From the NCBI GenBank assembly GCA_036272195.1, contig DATAZE010000019.1, forward strand, positions 19,464-83,463: a DNA stretch of 64,000 bases, read 5' to 3'. A model generated the notes under the pieces. That model ran no database searches. It saw only the letters and a program-made list of their open reading frames with translations, and was not told the DNA's origin. Shown in pieces: positions 53,334 to 62,475 of the stretch. The position numbers and the translations under genes were made by a program. Numbering within the stretch: position 1 is the stretch's first letter; each line of letters starts with the position of its first letter. The DNA comes from DASXHY01 sp036272195. Lineage in GTDB: Bacteria > Verrucomicrobiota > Verrucomicrobiia > Limisphaerales > DASXHY01.

Positions 53334-55934
53334 ATGAAAAGCTTGTTCCAAAAAATCAAGGGAACCGGGCAGTCGTCTACGCCCGCCGGATCGCACATCG
53401 CGCTGGGCGCATTTGGCAAGCACCCCGGCTGGGATGACCACATTCCCGGCATCGGCGTCGAGACTCAATCGCTCGCCGCCATCAAGCAGACTTTGTACGT
53501 CGGCGGGATTGGCAGCCAGATTGATTCCGGTGTCTGGGAAAAGCTTGAGCCGGAAAAAAGTCTCACGGGGTTCGATCACGCCTTCCTGGTCTTCCAGCCA
53601 GGCCACGTTCTCTTTGGCCAGTTATGGTCTTCCAGCGATCGCAAGGGCCGCTCGAAATATCCGATGGTGTTGTGCGTGGATGGCTCGGGAATTTCACCCG
53701 GTTTCATTGTGCGCGATCTCGCGCCGTTGATTGGCGAGTTGCGTGAACGCTGCCGGGCAACCAACTCCGCCGACCAAGTGGCGGCGGATTGCGGCGCGGC
53801 CCAGGAACGTATGCGCGGCCTGTTGAACAGCCGGGCCACGAATGTGGACTTGCCCACGCTGGAAGATCGGCGGCGATTTCTCGAGCATCATCAGCTTGGT
53901 CCCGATCGGCTGGGTTTGTTGCGTGTCCTGCACGAACTTGGGTCCGTCGCGATCGGGGCGCGCGGTTCTCAATCTGCGACCACACACAGCGCGCGGTCGC
54001 GGCAATTCCGCGTGCCGACGGCCGCGTCGTCCCAAAACGACGCGCTGCTGCTGTGGGGGGCGTTTCTCCGCAGCGCGATTGCGAGTTCCACACCGTTGCT
54101 GTTGATTTCACGGGACGGCACTGATTGGCTGGATGTCATTATCGGCGAACCTTCCGCGGCCGATTTCTTTTGCCTTCGCGCTTCCGTCAAGGCGTTGCCG
54201 CTGGCGACTGAAATTCCTTACGACCTCTCGTCCGATTCAAAAGCGCACCTGGCGGAAGTGGAAGCGAAATTTCTCAACTTGTCTGTGTCAGAAAGACCGG
54301 CTCCAGCGGTAATTCCGCCGCCCATGTCAAAGCCCCCGCCGCCGTCTCAGAGCAGCGCGCCAAAAGGCGGTGGTTTTAAATTGTGGGCGGTGGTGCTGGG
54401 TGTTGCGCTGGTCGGGGCGGCTGTGGTGGGCGGCATATGGGCGTTGAAACCGAAGCCGGGTGATGCTTCGGCAAAATCGCCGCCGCCGGCGGCTCCGGCT
54501 CCAACTGATGCCGCCGCGAAAAATTCAACCACGACTTCGAACCCGTCCGTGCCGCAGGCATCCGGCACCGGTGAGGAGAGCCATCAATACGACGCCGCGA
54601 CCAACGCCGCGCGGGCCGCGTTGACGCAGGGTGATTACCGGAAAGCGACGGACCAGGCGCAGGCAGCGGCAAAAATCAAGCCTGGCGACGCCGCGGCGGA
54701 TGCATTGTTGGGCGAGGCGCGGCAAGGGCTTGCGATTGTCGAAGCCGCGGACGAGCGGACGCAGAAATATATCGCGGCCACGAATGCGGCGGGGCAGGCA
54801 TTGCAACACGCTGGTTATGACGAGGCGATCAAACAGGCCGGCGCGGCATTGGCGATAAAACCAAACGATCCGGTCGCCGTTAAAATTATTGCTTCCGCCC
54901 GGCAGGGCATAGCGCAGGCGGCGGACGCTGCGACGCGAAACGAAAAGTATTCTGCCGCGGCCAACGCCGCCGGCCAGGCGTTCGCAACGGGGAAATTTGA
55001 GGAGGCTGCCGACCAGGCCGCCCTGGCGCTGGTCATGAAGCCGGGCGACGCCGCGGCGTCCAAACTTGCGGCCGACGCTAAACAGGAATTGGAAAAAAAA
55101 GCGGCCGCGCGGAAGCACGATCAATATATTGCGGCCATCAGCGCCGCGACGACGGCGTTGCAACACGGAGACAATGATACGGCCACTCGCCAGATCGAAA
55201 TCGCCGCTGGCCTGGAACCGGGCGATCCCGCCGTGGCAAAGTTAAAAACCCAGGTTGCCGAAGCGACGGACCTCGCTTCCGCCAAAACTTCTTTTGATGC
55301 CGGAGATTACGACAGCGCCGCAAAACTGTGCGCCGCTCATCCCAATGCCGCGCCCCTGGTGCAATTGGCGGCGAGCGTCCGCGCGGAACAGCAGGATTTG
55401 AACGACGCCCGGCAAAAATTTTCAAACGGCGATTATTCGTTCATCAAACCGTTGCAAGGCCAGGCATATCACGACAAGCGTCCGTTTTCGGATTTGCTCA
55501 CCCAGGCCGTCGCCGAGGAAAAATTATTGGCTGATTTGCAGGCGCGAAAACAGGCCAACGACTGGCAAACGGTGAAGACGAAACTGGCCGCCTCCGCAAG
55601 CCTCACGAACAAGCCGCCGTTTCACGCGCTCAACGATTGGGCGACCGCGCAAAGCGCTGTCGGTTTGCAAAAAAATACGCTGGTCAGCCTGGATGACGAG
55701 CTTCAGAAATACCTGGTTTGGTTCAACGTCGTGAAGGCGACGGATGCGCGCATCACCTCCGCGGAAGCGCGCAAGGCGCAGCGGCAGGATGGCGAAATCG
55801 GCGGGCAGCGGGATCAATATCTCAACCGAATCGCGTGGCTGGAAACCGAATATCGCAAGGGCGGCTGGTTGAACCAGGATGACCGCCAGAAATATCTCGA
55901 TCAATTGAAAGACACCATCATCCACCGGGAATGA
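53334..55934 (+). CDS. tagF: TagF-like domain fused to membrane helix, TPR-like repeats and C-terminal domain
   Basis: An 866-residue protein. Residues about 20-280 are TagF/ImpM-like (A-F-G-K-H-P-G-W-D-D-H-I-P near 26-38, G-Q-L-W-S-S-S near 100). A Pro-rich linker (305-345) leads to a transmembrane helix (about 350-371), then TPR-like repeats (395-640) and a C-terminal domain at 650-790 (K-F-S-N-G-D-Y-S-F-I...K-P-P-F-H-A-L) that matches the C-terminus of the pseudokinase at 39.8 kb. Ordinary TagF is a short cytoplasmic post-translational repressor of T6SS, so the membrane fusion is unusual. It follows tssM by 29 bases. Confidence 0.88.
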   Translation: MKSLFQKIKGTGQSSTPAGSHIALGAFGKHPGWDDHIPGIGVETQSLAAIKQTLYVGGIGSQIDSGVWEKLEPEKSLTGFDHAFLVFQPGHVLFGQLWSSSDRKGRSKYPMVLCVDGSGISPGFIVRDLAPLIGELRERCRATNSADQVAADCGAAQERMRGLLNSRATNVDLPTLEDRRRFLEHHQLGPDRLGLLRVLHELGSVAIGARGSQSATTHSARSRQFRVPTAASSQNDALLLWGAFLRSAIASSTPLLLISRDGTDWLDVIIGEPSAADFFCLRASVKALPLATEIPYDLSSDSKAHLAEVEAKFLNLSVSERPAPAVIPPPMSKPPPPSQSSAPKGGGFKLWAVVLGVALVGAAVVGGIWALKPKPGDASAKSPPPAAPAPTDAAAKNSTTTSNPSVPQASGTGEESHQYDAATNAARAALTQGDYRKATDQAQAAAKIKPGDAAADALLGEARQGLAIVEAADERTQKYIAATNAAGQALQHAGYDEAIKQAGAALAIKPNDPVAVKIIASARQGIAQAADAATRNEKYSAAANAAGQAFATGKFEEAADQAALALVMKPGDAAASKLAADAKQELEKKAAARKHDQYIAAISAATTALQHGDNDTATRQIEIAAGLEPGDPAVAKLKTQVAEATDLASAKTSFDAGDYDSAAKLCAAHPNAAPLVQLAASVRAEQQDLNDARQKFSNGDYSFIKPLQGQAYHDKRPFSDLLTQAVAEEKLLADLQARKQANDWQTVKTKLAASASLTNKPPFHALNDWATAQSAVGLQKNTLVSLDDELQKYLVWFNVVKATDARITSAEARKAQRQDGEIGGQRDQYLNRIAWLETEYRKGGWLNQDDRQKYLDQLKDTIIHRE

Positions 55935-55982
55935 GTTGCGACCGGTGGAGAAGCGCGCAATCGATGCAACCAAAATGCCGTT

Positions 55983-57065
55983 ATGAACGAAGTTATTGAA
56001 AAATTGTTGCAGCCTCTTTCCGCCGAACAGCCGTGCGGGCCGGACCTTTCGAACGACGGCCAGTTCGACGAATTGGAAACCATTCTCAAGGGCAAACCTG
56101 AAGTGGAAATCGGCAACATCCAGAAACCGGCCGAGCCGCCGGACTGGAAGGAACTCAAGAACCGAAGCACGGAATTTTTAGGACGCTCCAAACATATCCG
56201 CGTGGCGACGATTTTTTGCTGCTGCCAGCTCAAGGCGAACGGCCTGGCGGGCTTTCGCGACGGCGTGCAATTAATCCAGGGATTGCTGGAAAAATATTGG
56301 GCCGCGCTTTATCCGTTGCTCGACCCGGACGATAACAACGATCCGACGCAACGCCTGAACATCCTGGGTGCGCTGACCGTGCCGCGAGGTTCATCGGCGG
56401 CCGGTTGGCTTACTATTGTGGACAGCCTTTACGCCGCGCCCGTTTGCCAGCCCAAAGGCGGGCCGCCGATCACTTTTGACAACCTTATCGCATCGCGCCA
56501 GCCTCCGACGGCGCCGGTCGAGGGAGCGCCGCCGCCCACGGGGCCGAGCGCGGCTGCGGTGGCATCGGCCATGCGCGAGGCTGGGAACGAACAACTTTTG
56601 GCGCAGCGCGACGTCATTCAACAGGCGCTCGAAGCGGTTCGGGCCATTGATCAATATCTCACTACGACGCTCGGCGCCACCAACACCATCAGCTTTGAAG
56701 TGGCGGAAAAAGCCCTTCAAGAAATGCTGGGTGGATTGCAGGGTCACCTCGAAGGAGCGAGCGTCGACGGCGTCGTGGCTGACGCCACCACCGAGGGCGC
56801 CGGCGGAGACGCATCCGCGGGGGGCATCACGGTGCGCGGCTCGATTCGTTCGCGTGAAGACGTCGTCCGGGTCATCGACAGTATTTGCAATTACTACGAA
56901 CAGGTCGAGCCGTGCAGCCCGGTGCCTTATTTGCTGCGCCGCGCGCAAAAGCTCGCGGGCATGAATTTCATCGAAGCGGTGCAGGAATTGAACCTGGCCA
57001 CGGTGGATTCGCTGCGCCCGAGCATGGGTTCGGCGGTGCCGTCTGACGCGCCTCCAGCCGCTTGA
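55983..57065 (+). CDS. tssA: T6SS cap/priming protein TssA (ImpA N-terminal family)
   Basis: A 360-residue TssA. The N-terminal ImpA domain (L-L-Q-P-L-S-A-E-Q-P-C-G-P-D-L near 8-22, A-T-I-F-C-C-C-Q-L, L-L-E-K-Y-W-A-A-L-Y-P-L-L-D-P-D) is clear, a Pro/Ala-rich linker lies near 175-190, and the C-terminal part ends with P-Y-L-L-R-R-A-Q-K-L-A-G-M-N-F. This C-terminal block is typical of short TssA proteins. It acts in sheath assembly. The next gene's start lies within three bases of its stop. Confidence 0.94.
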   Translation: MNEVIEKLLQPLSAEQPCGPDLSNDGQFDELETILKGKPEVEIGNIQKPAEPPDWKELKNRSTEFLGRSKHIRVATIFCCCQLKANGLAGFRDGVQLIQGLLEKYWAALYPLLDPDDNNDPTQRLNILGALTVPRGSSAAGWLTIVDSLYAAPVCQPKGGPPITFDNLIASRQPPTAPVEGAPPPTGPSAAAVASAMREAGNEQLLAQRDVIQQALEAVRAIDQYLTTTLGATNTISFEVAEKALQEMLGGLQGHLEGASVDGVVADATTEGAGGDASAGGITVRGSIRSREDVVRVIDSICNYYEQVEPCSPVPYLLRRAQKLAGMNFIEAVQELNLATVDSLRPSMGSAVPSDAPPAA

Positions 57066-57067
57066 TC

Positions 57068-58585
57068 ATGTCCACGATTGCCAGCGCTGATTTTCCTTTG
57101 CGTCCGGGAAGCGCGGAGGATTTTGCCCGCGCCCGGGATTTTTTCCAACGCGTCACTTTCCAGGAGCCGGTGCTTTGCCGCGCCTTGGGAATGGCGGACA
57201 TGAGCGACCTTGGCCGAGTCGCGTGGGACAAGGTCCGGTTCGAAACCATGTCTCCGCAACTCCGTTGGTGCGTCAATTTTTTCGCGCGCGGACTGGCGGC
57301 GGATGAAAACGAATCGCGAACGATTTGCGGAGAGGCTTTCGATGCGTTTCGTGCGCTCGGGCTCGTTTCGCGCATCGCGGAAAATTCCTCCGGGATCGCA
57401 TGCTCGGTTTGGCTTTATCCCGTCGGTGAATTCATCGTGGCTTCGGATCGGTGTGCCGATCCCGAAGGCCGGCCATACGCGCCGTCGGAAGACGTGGTCT
57501 TCCCCGCCATTTATGCGGGCACGTTGAGGTTTCTACGGTTGCTGCCAGAGGCGCGCGGCAGGGATGCGCTCGATGTTTGCGGCGGGTCGGGAATTGGCGC
57601 GTTGTTATTTTCAAAAACAGCGCGCGTGTCGGCCACGGCGGATTTGACGGAGCGCTCGGCGTTGTTTGCCGAGTTCAATGCGCGATTGAATGACGCACGA
57701 GTTGAGAGCCTTTGCGGAGATCTTTTTGAGCCGGCGCGCGGGCGGAAGTTTGACATTATTTCGGCCCATCCGCCGTTCGTTCCCGCGACCGGCCAGACGA
57801 TGGTTTATCGCGATGGCGGCGACACCGGCGAGGCGGTGACGCGGCGGGTCATCGAAGGATTGCCGGCGTATCTTCGGGCCGGGGGCACGTGCGTGATTCT
57901 CTGTGTCGCGTGTGACACGGACAAATCTTTTGAGCAGCGCGCATACGATTGGCTGGGAGAAAACCGCGAAGAGTTCGATGTCGTTTTCGGTTTGGAAAAA
58001 ATATTGTCGGTCGAGGAAGTCGTGGAATCGATGCGCAAGCGGGGGCAGAACATCAGCGAAGAGGGCGCGCGGCAATTGCTCACGCGGTTGCGCTCATTTG
58101 GCACGCGGCAGTTTGTGTACGGAGCGCTGGTGATGCGGCGTTATGCCGGGCGCGTCGCGGCCAAGCCGTTGCGCGTGCAAATCACTCCGGAGGCTGGCGC
58201 CGCGGAATTCGAAAGATTGTTGAACTGGCGGCAGCATGGCCGGCAACCTGGTTTTGCCGAGTGGTTGCTGCAATCCCGCCCGCGGCTTGCTCCACGGCTT
58301 CTGCTCACGGCGCGGCATATCGTGCAGGATGGGTCGTTGGTGCCGGCGGAGTTCGTGTTCTCAATCGAGTCGGGGCCGCAATTTGCGCTGCGCCCGGACC
58401 CGTGGGTGGTGCCGCTCCTGGCGCGGCTAGAAGGCAAAAAATCGGTGAGCGAAATTTTCGATGCTGCCCATGCGGCTGACGAATTGCCGGACGGTTTTTC
58501 CGCGGATGCTTTCTCGGACCTGGTGCGGTTGATGATCGAGCGGGGGTTGTTGGAAGTCGATTTGCCGGCGAGGAACTATCCGTAA
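57068..58585 (+). CDS. SAM-dependent methyltransferase (HPPF motif) embedded in T6SS locus
   Basis: A 505-residue protein with ATG start at 57068; an upstream TTG at 57062 overlaps tssA. The central Rossmann methyltransferase domain has D-V-C-G-G-S-G-I-G (motif I, about 160-168) and S-A-H-P-P-F-V-P, a variant of the N-P-P-[YF] active-site motif of PrmC/HemK-like enzymes, with Asn replaced by His. The N-terminus is helical, and the last 80 residues (L-L-A-R-L-E-G-K-K-S-V-S-E-I-F...M-I-E-R-G-L-L) form a winged-helix-like tail resembling that of the next methyltransferase. It follows tssA directly, so it is probably coexpressed. Protein methylation is the best guess. Confidence 0.8.
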   Translation: MSTIASADFPLRPGSAEDFARARDFFQRVTFQEPVLCRALGMADMSDLGRVAWDKVRFETMSPQLRWCVNFFARGLAADENESRTICGEAFDAFRALGLVSRIAENSSGIACSVWLYPVGEFIVASDRCADPEGRPYAPSEDVVFPAIYAGTLRFLRLLPEARGRDALDVCGGSGIGALLFSKTARVSATADLTERSALFAEFNARLNDARVESLCGDLFEPARGRKFDIISAHPPFVPATGQTMVYRDGGDTGEAVTRRVIEGLPAYLRAGGTCVILCVACDTDKSFEQRAYDWLGENREEFDVVFGLEKILSVEEVVESMRKRGQNISEEGARQLLTRLRSFGTRQFVYGALVMRRYAGRVAAKPLRVQITPEAGAAEFERLLNWRQHGRQPGFAEWLLQSRPRLAPRLLLTARHIVQDGSLVPAEFVFSIESGPQFALRPDPWVVPLLARLEGKKSVSEIFDAAHAADELPDGFSADAFSDLVRLMIERGLLEVDLPARNYP

Positions 58586-58605
58586 ACGGGGAGCGCGTCC
58601 GCTTC

Positions 58606-60165
58606 CTAGTCCGCCAGCAGGCCCATTCGCGCGAGTTTTTTAAGGTTCCCTGCCAGCTCGGTTTCAACGGCATGGCGAGCGGCGGTTTCATTGCCGTCGG
58701 GCACGGCGAGGGCGCCTTTTGATTTCAACAGCTGCCAGATTTTTTCAGCGAGCGCTTGATGGTCGCGGGTGCCGTCCAGGCAGGAGAGCAGGCAGCGGCC
58801 GACCTCATCTTCAATTTTTACCACCATGTGAAATTGCGAGGTGACGATGTTTCCGCGTTGCGCCTGCCAGCGAACGAGCGGCGTCGTGCGCGGACGTTCG
58901 CTGACCTGGAGGGAGGCCAACGGCGCGTGCGCGTGAAGCTCGATCACGCCCGCGCTGTATAGTTCGAGCAAAAATGTTTCCAATCGCTCGCCGTCGTCAT
59001 TCGCGCCGGCGCTTTGTCCCGCCTGGCTTAGACTCGATTGTGCCGCGCGCAGCAATTCGGGGAAGGGGACCGGCATGGGCCAATGTTTTTCAAGCACGCC
59101 CAGCGCGGTTTTGCCCAGGGCAAAGTCGGTGGTGCATTGCGCTCCCTTGGCGGTGCGATAACTGTTGGTCGCGCCCGGGTGTAAGTTTACGGCTGCGTCC
59201 GTGCACTTTGCGGAGGATGAAATCAGGAAGCTGCGCACGCGCGCCGCCTGTGGTTCGGACAATTTAATGTCGCGATGGCAGAGGAGCGTTTGCCGGAAGC
59301 GGCGGCATTTCAAAAAATCCAGATATTGCTCGCGAAGAATCCGGTTCCGTGAAAGTTGTTCCAACGTCTGGCGAGTGGGTTCGTTGAAACCGTAATCGAA
59401 CATTTCGAAATAATCCGCTTCGCCAACATATTGCAAATTGTGCGCGGCGGCGGTTTCGACGAACTGATGGAAATACAGCGGCACGGAGATTTCGGCGAGT
59501 TCATCGTGGTACAAATGGCCTTCGTCGTGGTCGAGAACGGATTCGAATTCGGACTTCATCCAAAGCCGATATTCATCGCGCGTATCCTGCGCTTCGGCGA
59601 CGAAGCGCGCGAGCGCCTTGGCCTGGCGGACCCGCTCGTCCGGGGACTCGAAGCGTTGCACATGAAAGAGCATCATTTCCCGCAGCATGTTGCGCATGTG
59701 GCAGCCGGGATAGGCGTTGTAGCTTATGAAGGCGATGCCCTGCGGCGCGAGGCGTTCGTGGCAGAGTTTCAGAACATGCTCGCGAACTTCAGCGGGCACC
59801 CATGAGAACAATCCGTGCGCGATGATGTAATCGAACTGGCCCCATTCGCGGTCGATGCTGGTGACGTTTCCATGAACGAGCCGGATATTTTTCATCCCAA
59901 GCTCTTGGATCATCTGCGTGCCGAGAGAAACGGGTTTCGCGGCGAGATCAATGCCGACGAATTCGCTCTCCGGAAATGTGGCCGCCATGGGTGCGAGATT
60001 GCTGCCCGTGCCGCAACCCAGTTCCAGAACGCGGCAGCGGTTCACCGGAGCCGGACTCATGCCGAAGAGTGAGCCGATTACCGCCAGCCGGCTTGGGTGC
60101 GTTTGGAGATGGGTGTAAACAGGGTAAGCAACGAGATCGTAGCTGGTAGGTTGGGGCTGCATCAC
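58606..60165 (-). CDS. SAM-dependent methyltransferase with PKMT-type regulatory domain
   Basis: A 519-residue protein on the opposite strand. The N-terminal methyltransferase domain has motif I V-L-E-L-G-C-G-T-G-S near 44-53 and G-I-D-L-A. The middle matches the methyltransferase regulatory domain (MethyTransf_Reg): D-Y-G-F-N-E-P-T-R-Q-T-L and F-R-Q-T-L-L-C-H-R-D, as in Rickettsia-type protein lysine methyltransferases. The C-terminus is winged-helix-like (C-L-D-G-T-R-D...L-A-R-M-G-L-L). It is convergent with the first methyltransferase (20 bases between stops) and divergent from tssB, which splits the T6SS locus in two. Confidence 0.85.
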   Translation of the reverse strand: MMQPQPTSYDLVAYPVYTHLQTHPSRLAVIGSLFGMSPAPVNRCRVLELGCGTGSNLAPMAATFPESEFVGIDLAAKPVSLGTQMIQELGMKNIRLVHGNVTSIDREWGQFDYIIAHGLFSWVPAEVREHVLKLCHERLAPQGIAFISYNAYPGCHMRNMLREMMLFHVQRFESPDERVRQAKALARFVAEAQDTRDEYRLWMKSEFESVLDHDEGHLYHDELAEISVPLYFHQFVETAAAHNLQYVGEADYFEMFDYGFNEPTRQTLEQLSRNRILREQYLDFLKCRRFRQTLLCHRDIKLSEPQAARVRSFLISSSAKCTDAAVNLHPGATNSYRTAKGAQCTTDFALGKTALGVLEKHWPMPVPFPELLRAAQSSLSQAGQSAGANDDGERLETFLLELYSAGVIELHAHAPLASLQVSERPRTTPLVRWQAQRGNIVTSQFHMVVKIEDEVGRCLLSCLDGTRDHQALAEKIWQLLKSKGALAVPDGNETAARHAVETELAGNLKKLARMGLLAD

Positions 60166-60343
60166 CGTTTCTTGAGTTGGATGGTAAAAAAGCGACAGCT
60201 TGTACTGCGGATTTTGGGTCGGTTGTTGACCCGACGTTGGAATTCCGTATTCAACGCCCGGAATGGACCGGAAATACTCTTGACAAGCAAGGGCAATTTC
60301 TTCGATGCTGGGGTCAACAACCCAGTTTTATCGAGGTTTTTTT
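60166..60343 (+). promoter_or_regulatory. Divergent region with possible tssB promoter and ribosome-binding site
   Basis: This gap separates the minus-strand methyltransferase from tssB, so transcription of tssBC-hcp-tagJ-tssE should start here. TTGACA at 60280-60285 matches a -35 box, but no good -10 follows at 17 bases (CGATGC at 60303), so the promoter call is weak. The ribosome-binding site GAGG at 60333-60336, seven bases before ATG 60344, supports the chosen start over the in-frame ATG at 60305. Confidence 0.35.
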
Positions 60344-60856
60344 ATGGCTAAATCCAGTAGTCAGAAGTTTATAGCTCGAAACCGTGCTCCCCGCGTTCAG
60401 ATTGAGTATGACGTCGAGGTCTACGGGGCTGAGAAGAAGATTGAGTTGCCTTTCGTCATGGGAGTGATGGCGGACCTTTCCGGCAAACCAGCCGAGGCGC
60501 TGCCCGCCGTTGCCGATCGCAAGTTTCTGGAAATTGACGTTGATAACTTTGACGAGCGCCTCAAGTCCTGCAAACCGCGCGTGGCTTTCCAGGTGCCCAA
60601 TACGCTCACTGGTGAAGGCAACCTGAATGTCGAAATGACGTTCGATAGCATGGATGATTTTTCGCCGGCGGCAGTCGCCCGCAAAGTAGATTCTCTCAAC
60701 AAGCTCCTGCAAGCCCGGACGGAACTGTCCAGCCTGATGACTTACATGGACGGCAAGGACAAGGCTGAGGAATTGGTCGCCAAGCTTTTGAACAATCCGG
60801 ATTTGATGAAATCGCTCGCCACGGCGCCTGCCGCGACTCCCGAGCAACCCAAGTAA
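60344..60856 (+). CDS. tssB: T6SS contractile sheath small subunit TssB
   Basis: A 170-residue TssB (VipA). Signature blocks: R-V-Q-I-E-Y-D-V-E near 17-25, L-P-F-V-M-G-V-M-A-D-L-S-G near 34-46, F-L-E-I-D-V-D-N-F near 60-68, and F-D-S-M-D-D-F-S-P-A-A-V near 100. It pairs with TssC to build the sheath. ATG 60344 has a good ribosome-binding site. It is followed by tssC after 24 bases. Confidence 0.97.
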   Translation: MAKSSSQKFIARNRAPRVQIEYDVEVYGAEKKIELPFVMGVMADLSGKPAEALPAVADRKFLEIDVDNFDERLKSCKPRVAFQVPNTLTGEGNLNVEMTFDSMDDFSPAAVARKVDSLNKLLQARTELSSLMTYMDGKDKAEELVAKLLNNPDLMKSLATAPAATPEQPK

Positions 60857-60880
60857 CATTCAGACCGAAGGAAAACAATT

Positions 60881-62371
60881 ATGCTGCCACCCGAGACTGT
60901 AGCTCAAGGCGGCGCGGCCGCCGCGCCAGCCGAGATCAATGAGTTCGACGCGCTGCTCAACAAGGAATTCAAGGCGCGTGATGTGCAGAAGCAGTCTGCG
61001 GTGCAGACCGCAGTCCGCACGCTGGCACAACAAGCGCTCGCGTCCACTCAGTTAATTTCCTCCGACGTCACAAAGACGATCTCGGCGATGGTGGCTGAGA
61101 TTGACAAAAAACTTTCCGAGCAGATCAATCTCATCATTCATCACGCCGACTTCAAGGCGATTGAAGGGACCTGGCGCGGGCTGCATCATCTGGTCAACAA
61201 CACCGAGACGGACGAGATGCTCAAGATCCGGGTGTTGAACATTTCGAAATTGGATCTGAAGAAGACCCTCAAGAAATTTGAAGGCACGGCCTGGGACCAG
61301 AGCCCGATTTTCAAGAAACTTTACGAAGACGAATTTGGCTCGCCCGGCGGCCAGCCTTACGGCGCTCTTATCGGCGACTATTATTTCGATCATTCACCGG
61401 AAGACGTGAAGATGCTGGGGAACATTGCGCAGGTGTCCGCGGCCATGCACGCGCCGTTTATCGCTGCTGCCGCGCCGACGGTGTTGGGTATGGACACGTG
61501 GCAGGAACTCAGCAACCCGCGCGACCTGACCAAGATTGTTCAAACCGCCGAATACGCCGGGTGGCGTTCGTTGAGGGAGTCTGAGGATGCCAGGTATATC
61601 GGGCTCACGATGCCGCGGTTTTTGTCCCGGTTGCCTTACGGCGCGAAAACTGTGCCGTTGGAAGAATTTGATTTCGAGGAAGACACCGAGGGGGCGGACC
61701 ATAATAAATACGTGTGGTCCAACGCCGCTTATTCGATGGGCGTCAACATCACGCGCGCTTTCAAGCTTTACGGCTGGTGCGCCCGTATCCGGGGCACTGA
61801 ATCGGGCGGTATGGCGGAAGGATTGCCGGTGCATACGTTCCCGACGGATGACGGCGGCGTGGACATGAAGTGCCCGACCGAGATCGCCATCACGGACCGG
61901 CGCGAAGCTGAATTGGCGAAGAACGGTTTCATGCCGTTATCGCATTATAAGAATACGGACTACGCGGTTTTCATGGGCGCACAATCGCTGCAGAAGCCGG
62001 CGGTTTATGACGATCCGGACGCGACCGCGAATGCAAACCTCTCGGCGCGGCTGCCGTATTTGTTCGCCACCTGCCGTTTCGCCCATTACCTTAAGTGCAT
62101 GGTGCGCGACAAGATTGGTTCGTTCAAGGAACGGGAAGATATGGAGGCCTGGTTGAACAAGTGGATCAGCCAATTCTGTTGCGATTCCAAATCCGCGGAA
62201 GAGGTGAAGGCCCGTTATCCGCTCGCCGAGGCAAAAGTTGAAGTGCAGGAAGTCAAAGGTAATCCAGGTTATTACACCTCCAAGTTCTGGATGCGCCCGC
62301 ATTATCAATTGGAAGGCCTGACGGTTTCGCTGCGGTTGGTTTCGAAATTGCCCTCCGCGAAGGGCGCCTAA
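60881..62371 (+). CDS. tssC: T6SS contractile sheath large subunit TssC
   Basis: A 496-residue TssC (VipB). Signature blocks: I-E-G-T-W-R-G-L-H-H-L-V near 95-106, Y-G-A-L-I-G-D-Y-Y-F-D-H near 160, W-R-S-L-R-E-S-E-D-A-R-Y-I-G-L near 228, and a C-terminal P-G-Y-Y-T-S-K-F-W-M-R-P-H-Y-Q-L-E-G-L. Length is standard. ATG 60881 follows an A/G-rich ribosome-binding site (GAAGGAAA). hcp follows after a gap of 104 bases holding two hairpins. Confidence 0.97.
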   Translation: MLPPETVAQGGAAAAPAEINEFDALLNKEFKARDVQKQSAVQTAVRTLAQQALASTQLISSDVTKTISAMVAEIDKKLSEQINLIIHHADFKAIEGTWRGLHHLVNNTETDEMLKIRVLNISKLDLKKTLKKFEGTAWDQSPIFKKLYEDEFGSPGGQPYGALIGDYYFDHSPEDVKMLGNIAQVSAAMHAPFIAAAAPTVLGMDTWQELSNPRDLTKIVQTAEYAGWRSLRESEDARYIGLTMPRFLSRLPYGAKTVPLEEFDFEEDTEGADHNKYVWSNAAYSMGVNITRAFKLYGWCARIRGTESGGMAEGLPVHTFPTDDGGVDMKCPTEIAITDRREAELAKNGFMPLSHYKNTDYAVFMGAQSLQKPAVYDDPDATANANLSARLPYLFATCRFAHYLKCMVRDKIGSFKEREDMEAWLNKWISQFCCDSKSAEEVKARYPLAEAKVEVQEVKGNPGYYTSKFWMRPHYQLEGLTVSLRLVSKLPSAKGA

Positions 62372-62391
62372 AAATAATTTGGGATGTAATG

Positions 62392-62414
62392 CGCCGGCTG
62401 TGTGCCATCCGGCG
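62392..62414 (+). terminator. Hairpin after tssC
   Basis: CGCCGG at 62392-62397 pairs with CCGGCG at 62409-62414, loop of 11 bases, 20 bases after the tssC stop and without a following T-run. It could protect the upstream 3' end or act as a partial terminator. It pairs with a second hairpin just before hcp. Confidence 0.4.
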
Positions 62415-62437
62415 AGTATAACCATAGCTAACCAAGT

Positions 62438-62475
62438 CGGGTTCCCGGCACTGGAACCCGGAAGGAACATACATT
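62438..62475 (+). promoter_or_regulatory. Hairpin and ribosome-binding site in the hcp leader
   Basis: CGGGTTCC (62438-62445) and GGAACCCG (62453-62460) form a perfect 8-bp stem with a 7-base loop. Immediately after come AAGGAA (62462-62467) and, after eight bases, ATG 62476. A 5' hairpin abutting a strong ribosome-binding site is typical of leaders that stabilise an abundant mRNA, and Hcp is made in large excess over the sheath genes. Function is inferred. Confidence 0.55.

Noticed and set aside
60280..60308. A full sigma-70 promoter for tssB
   Set aside because: The -35 match is good but no acceptable -10 follows, so I list only the region with low confidence.
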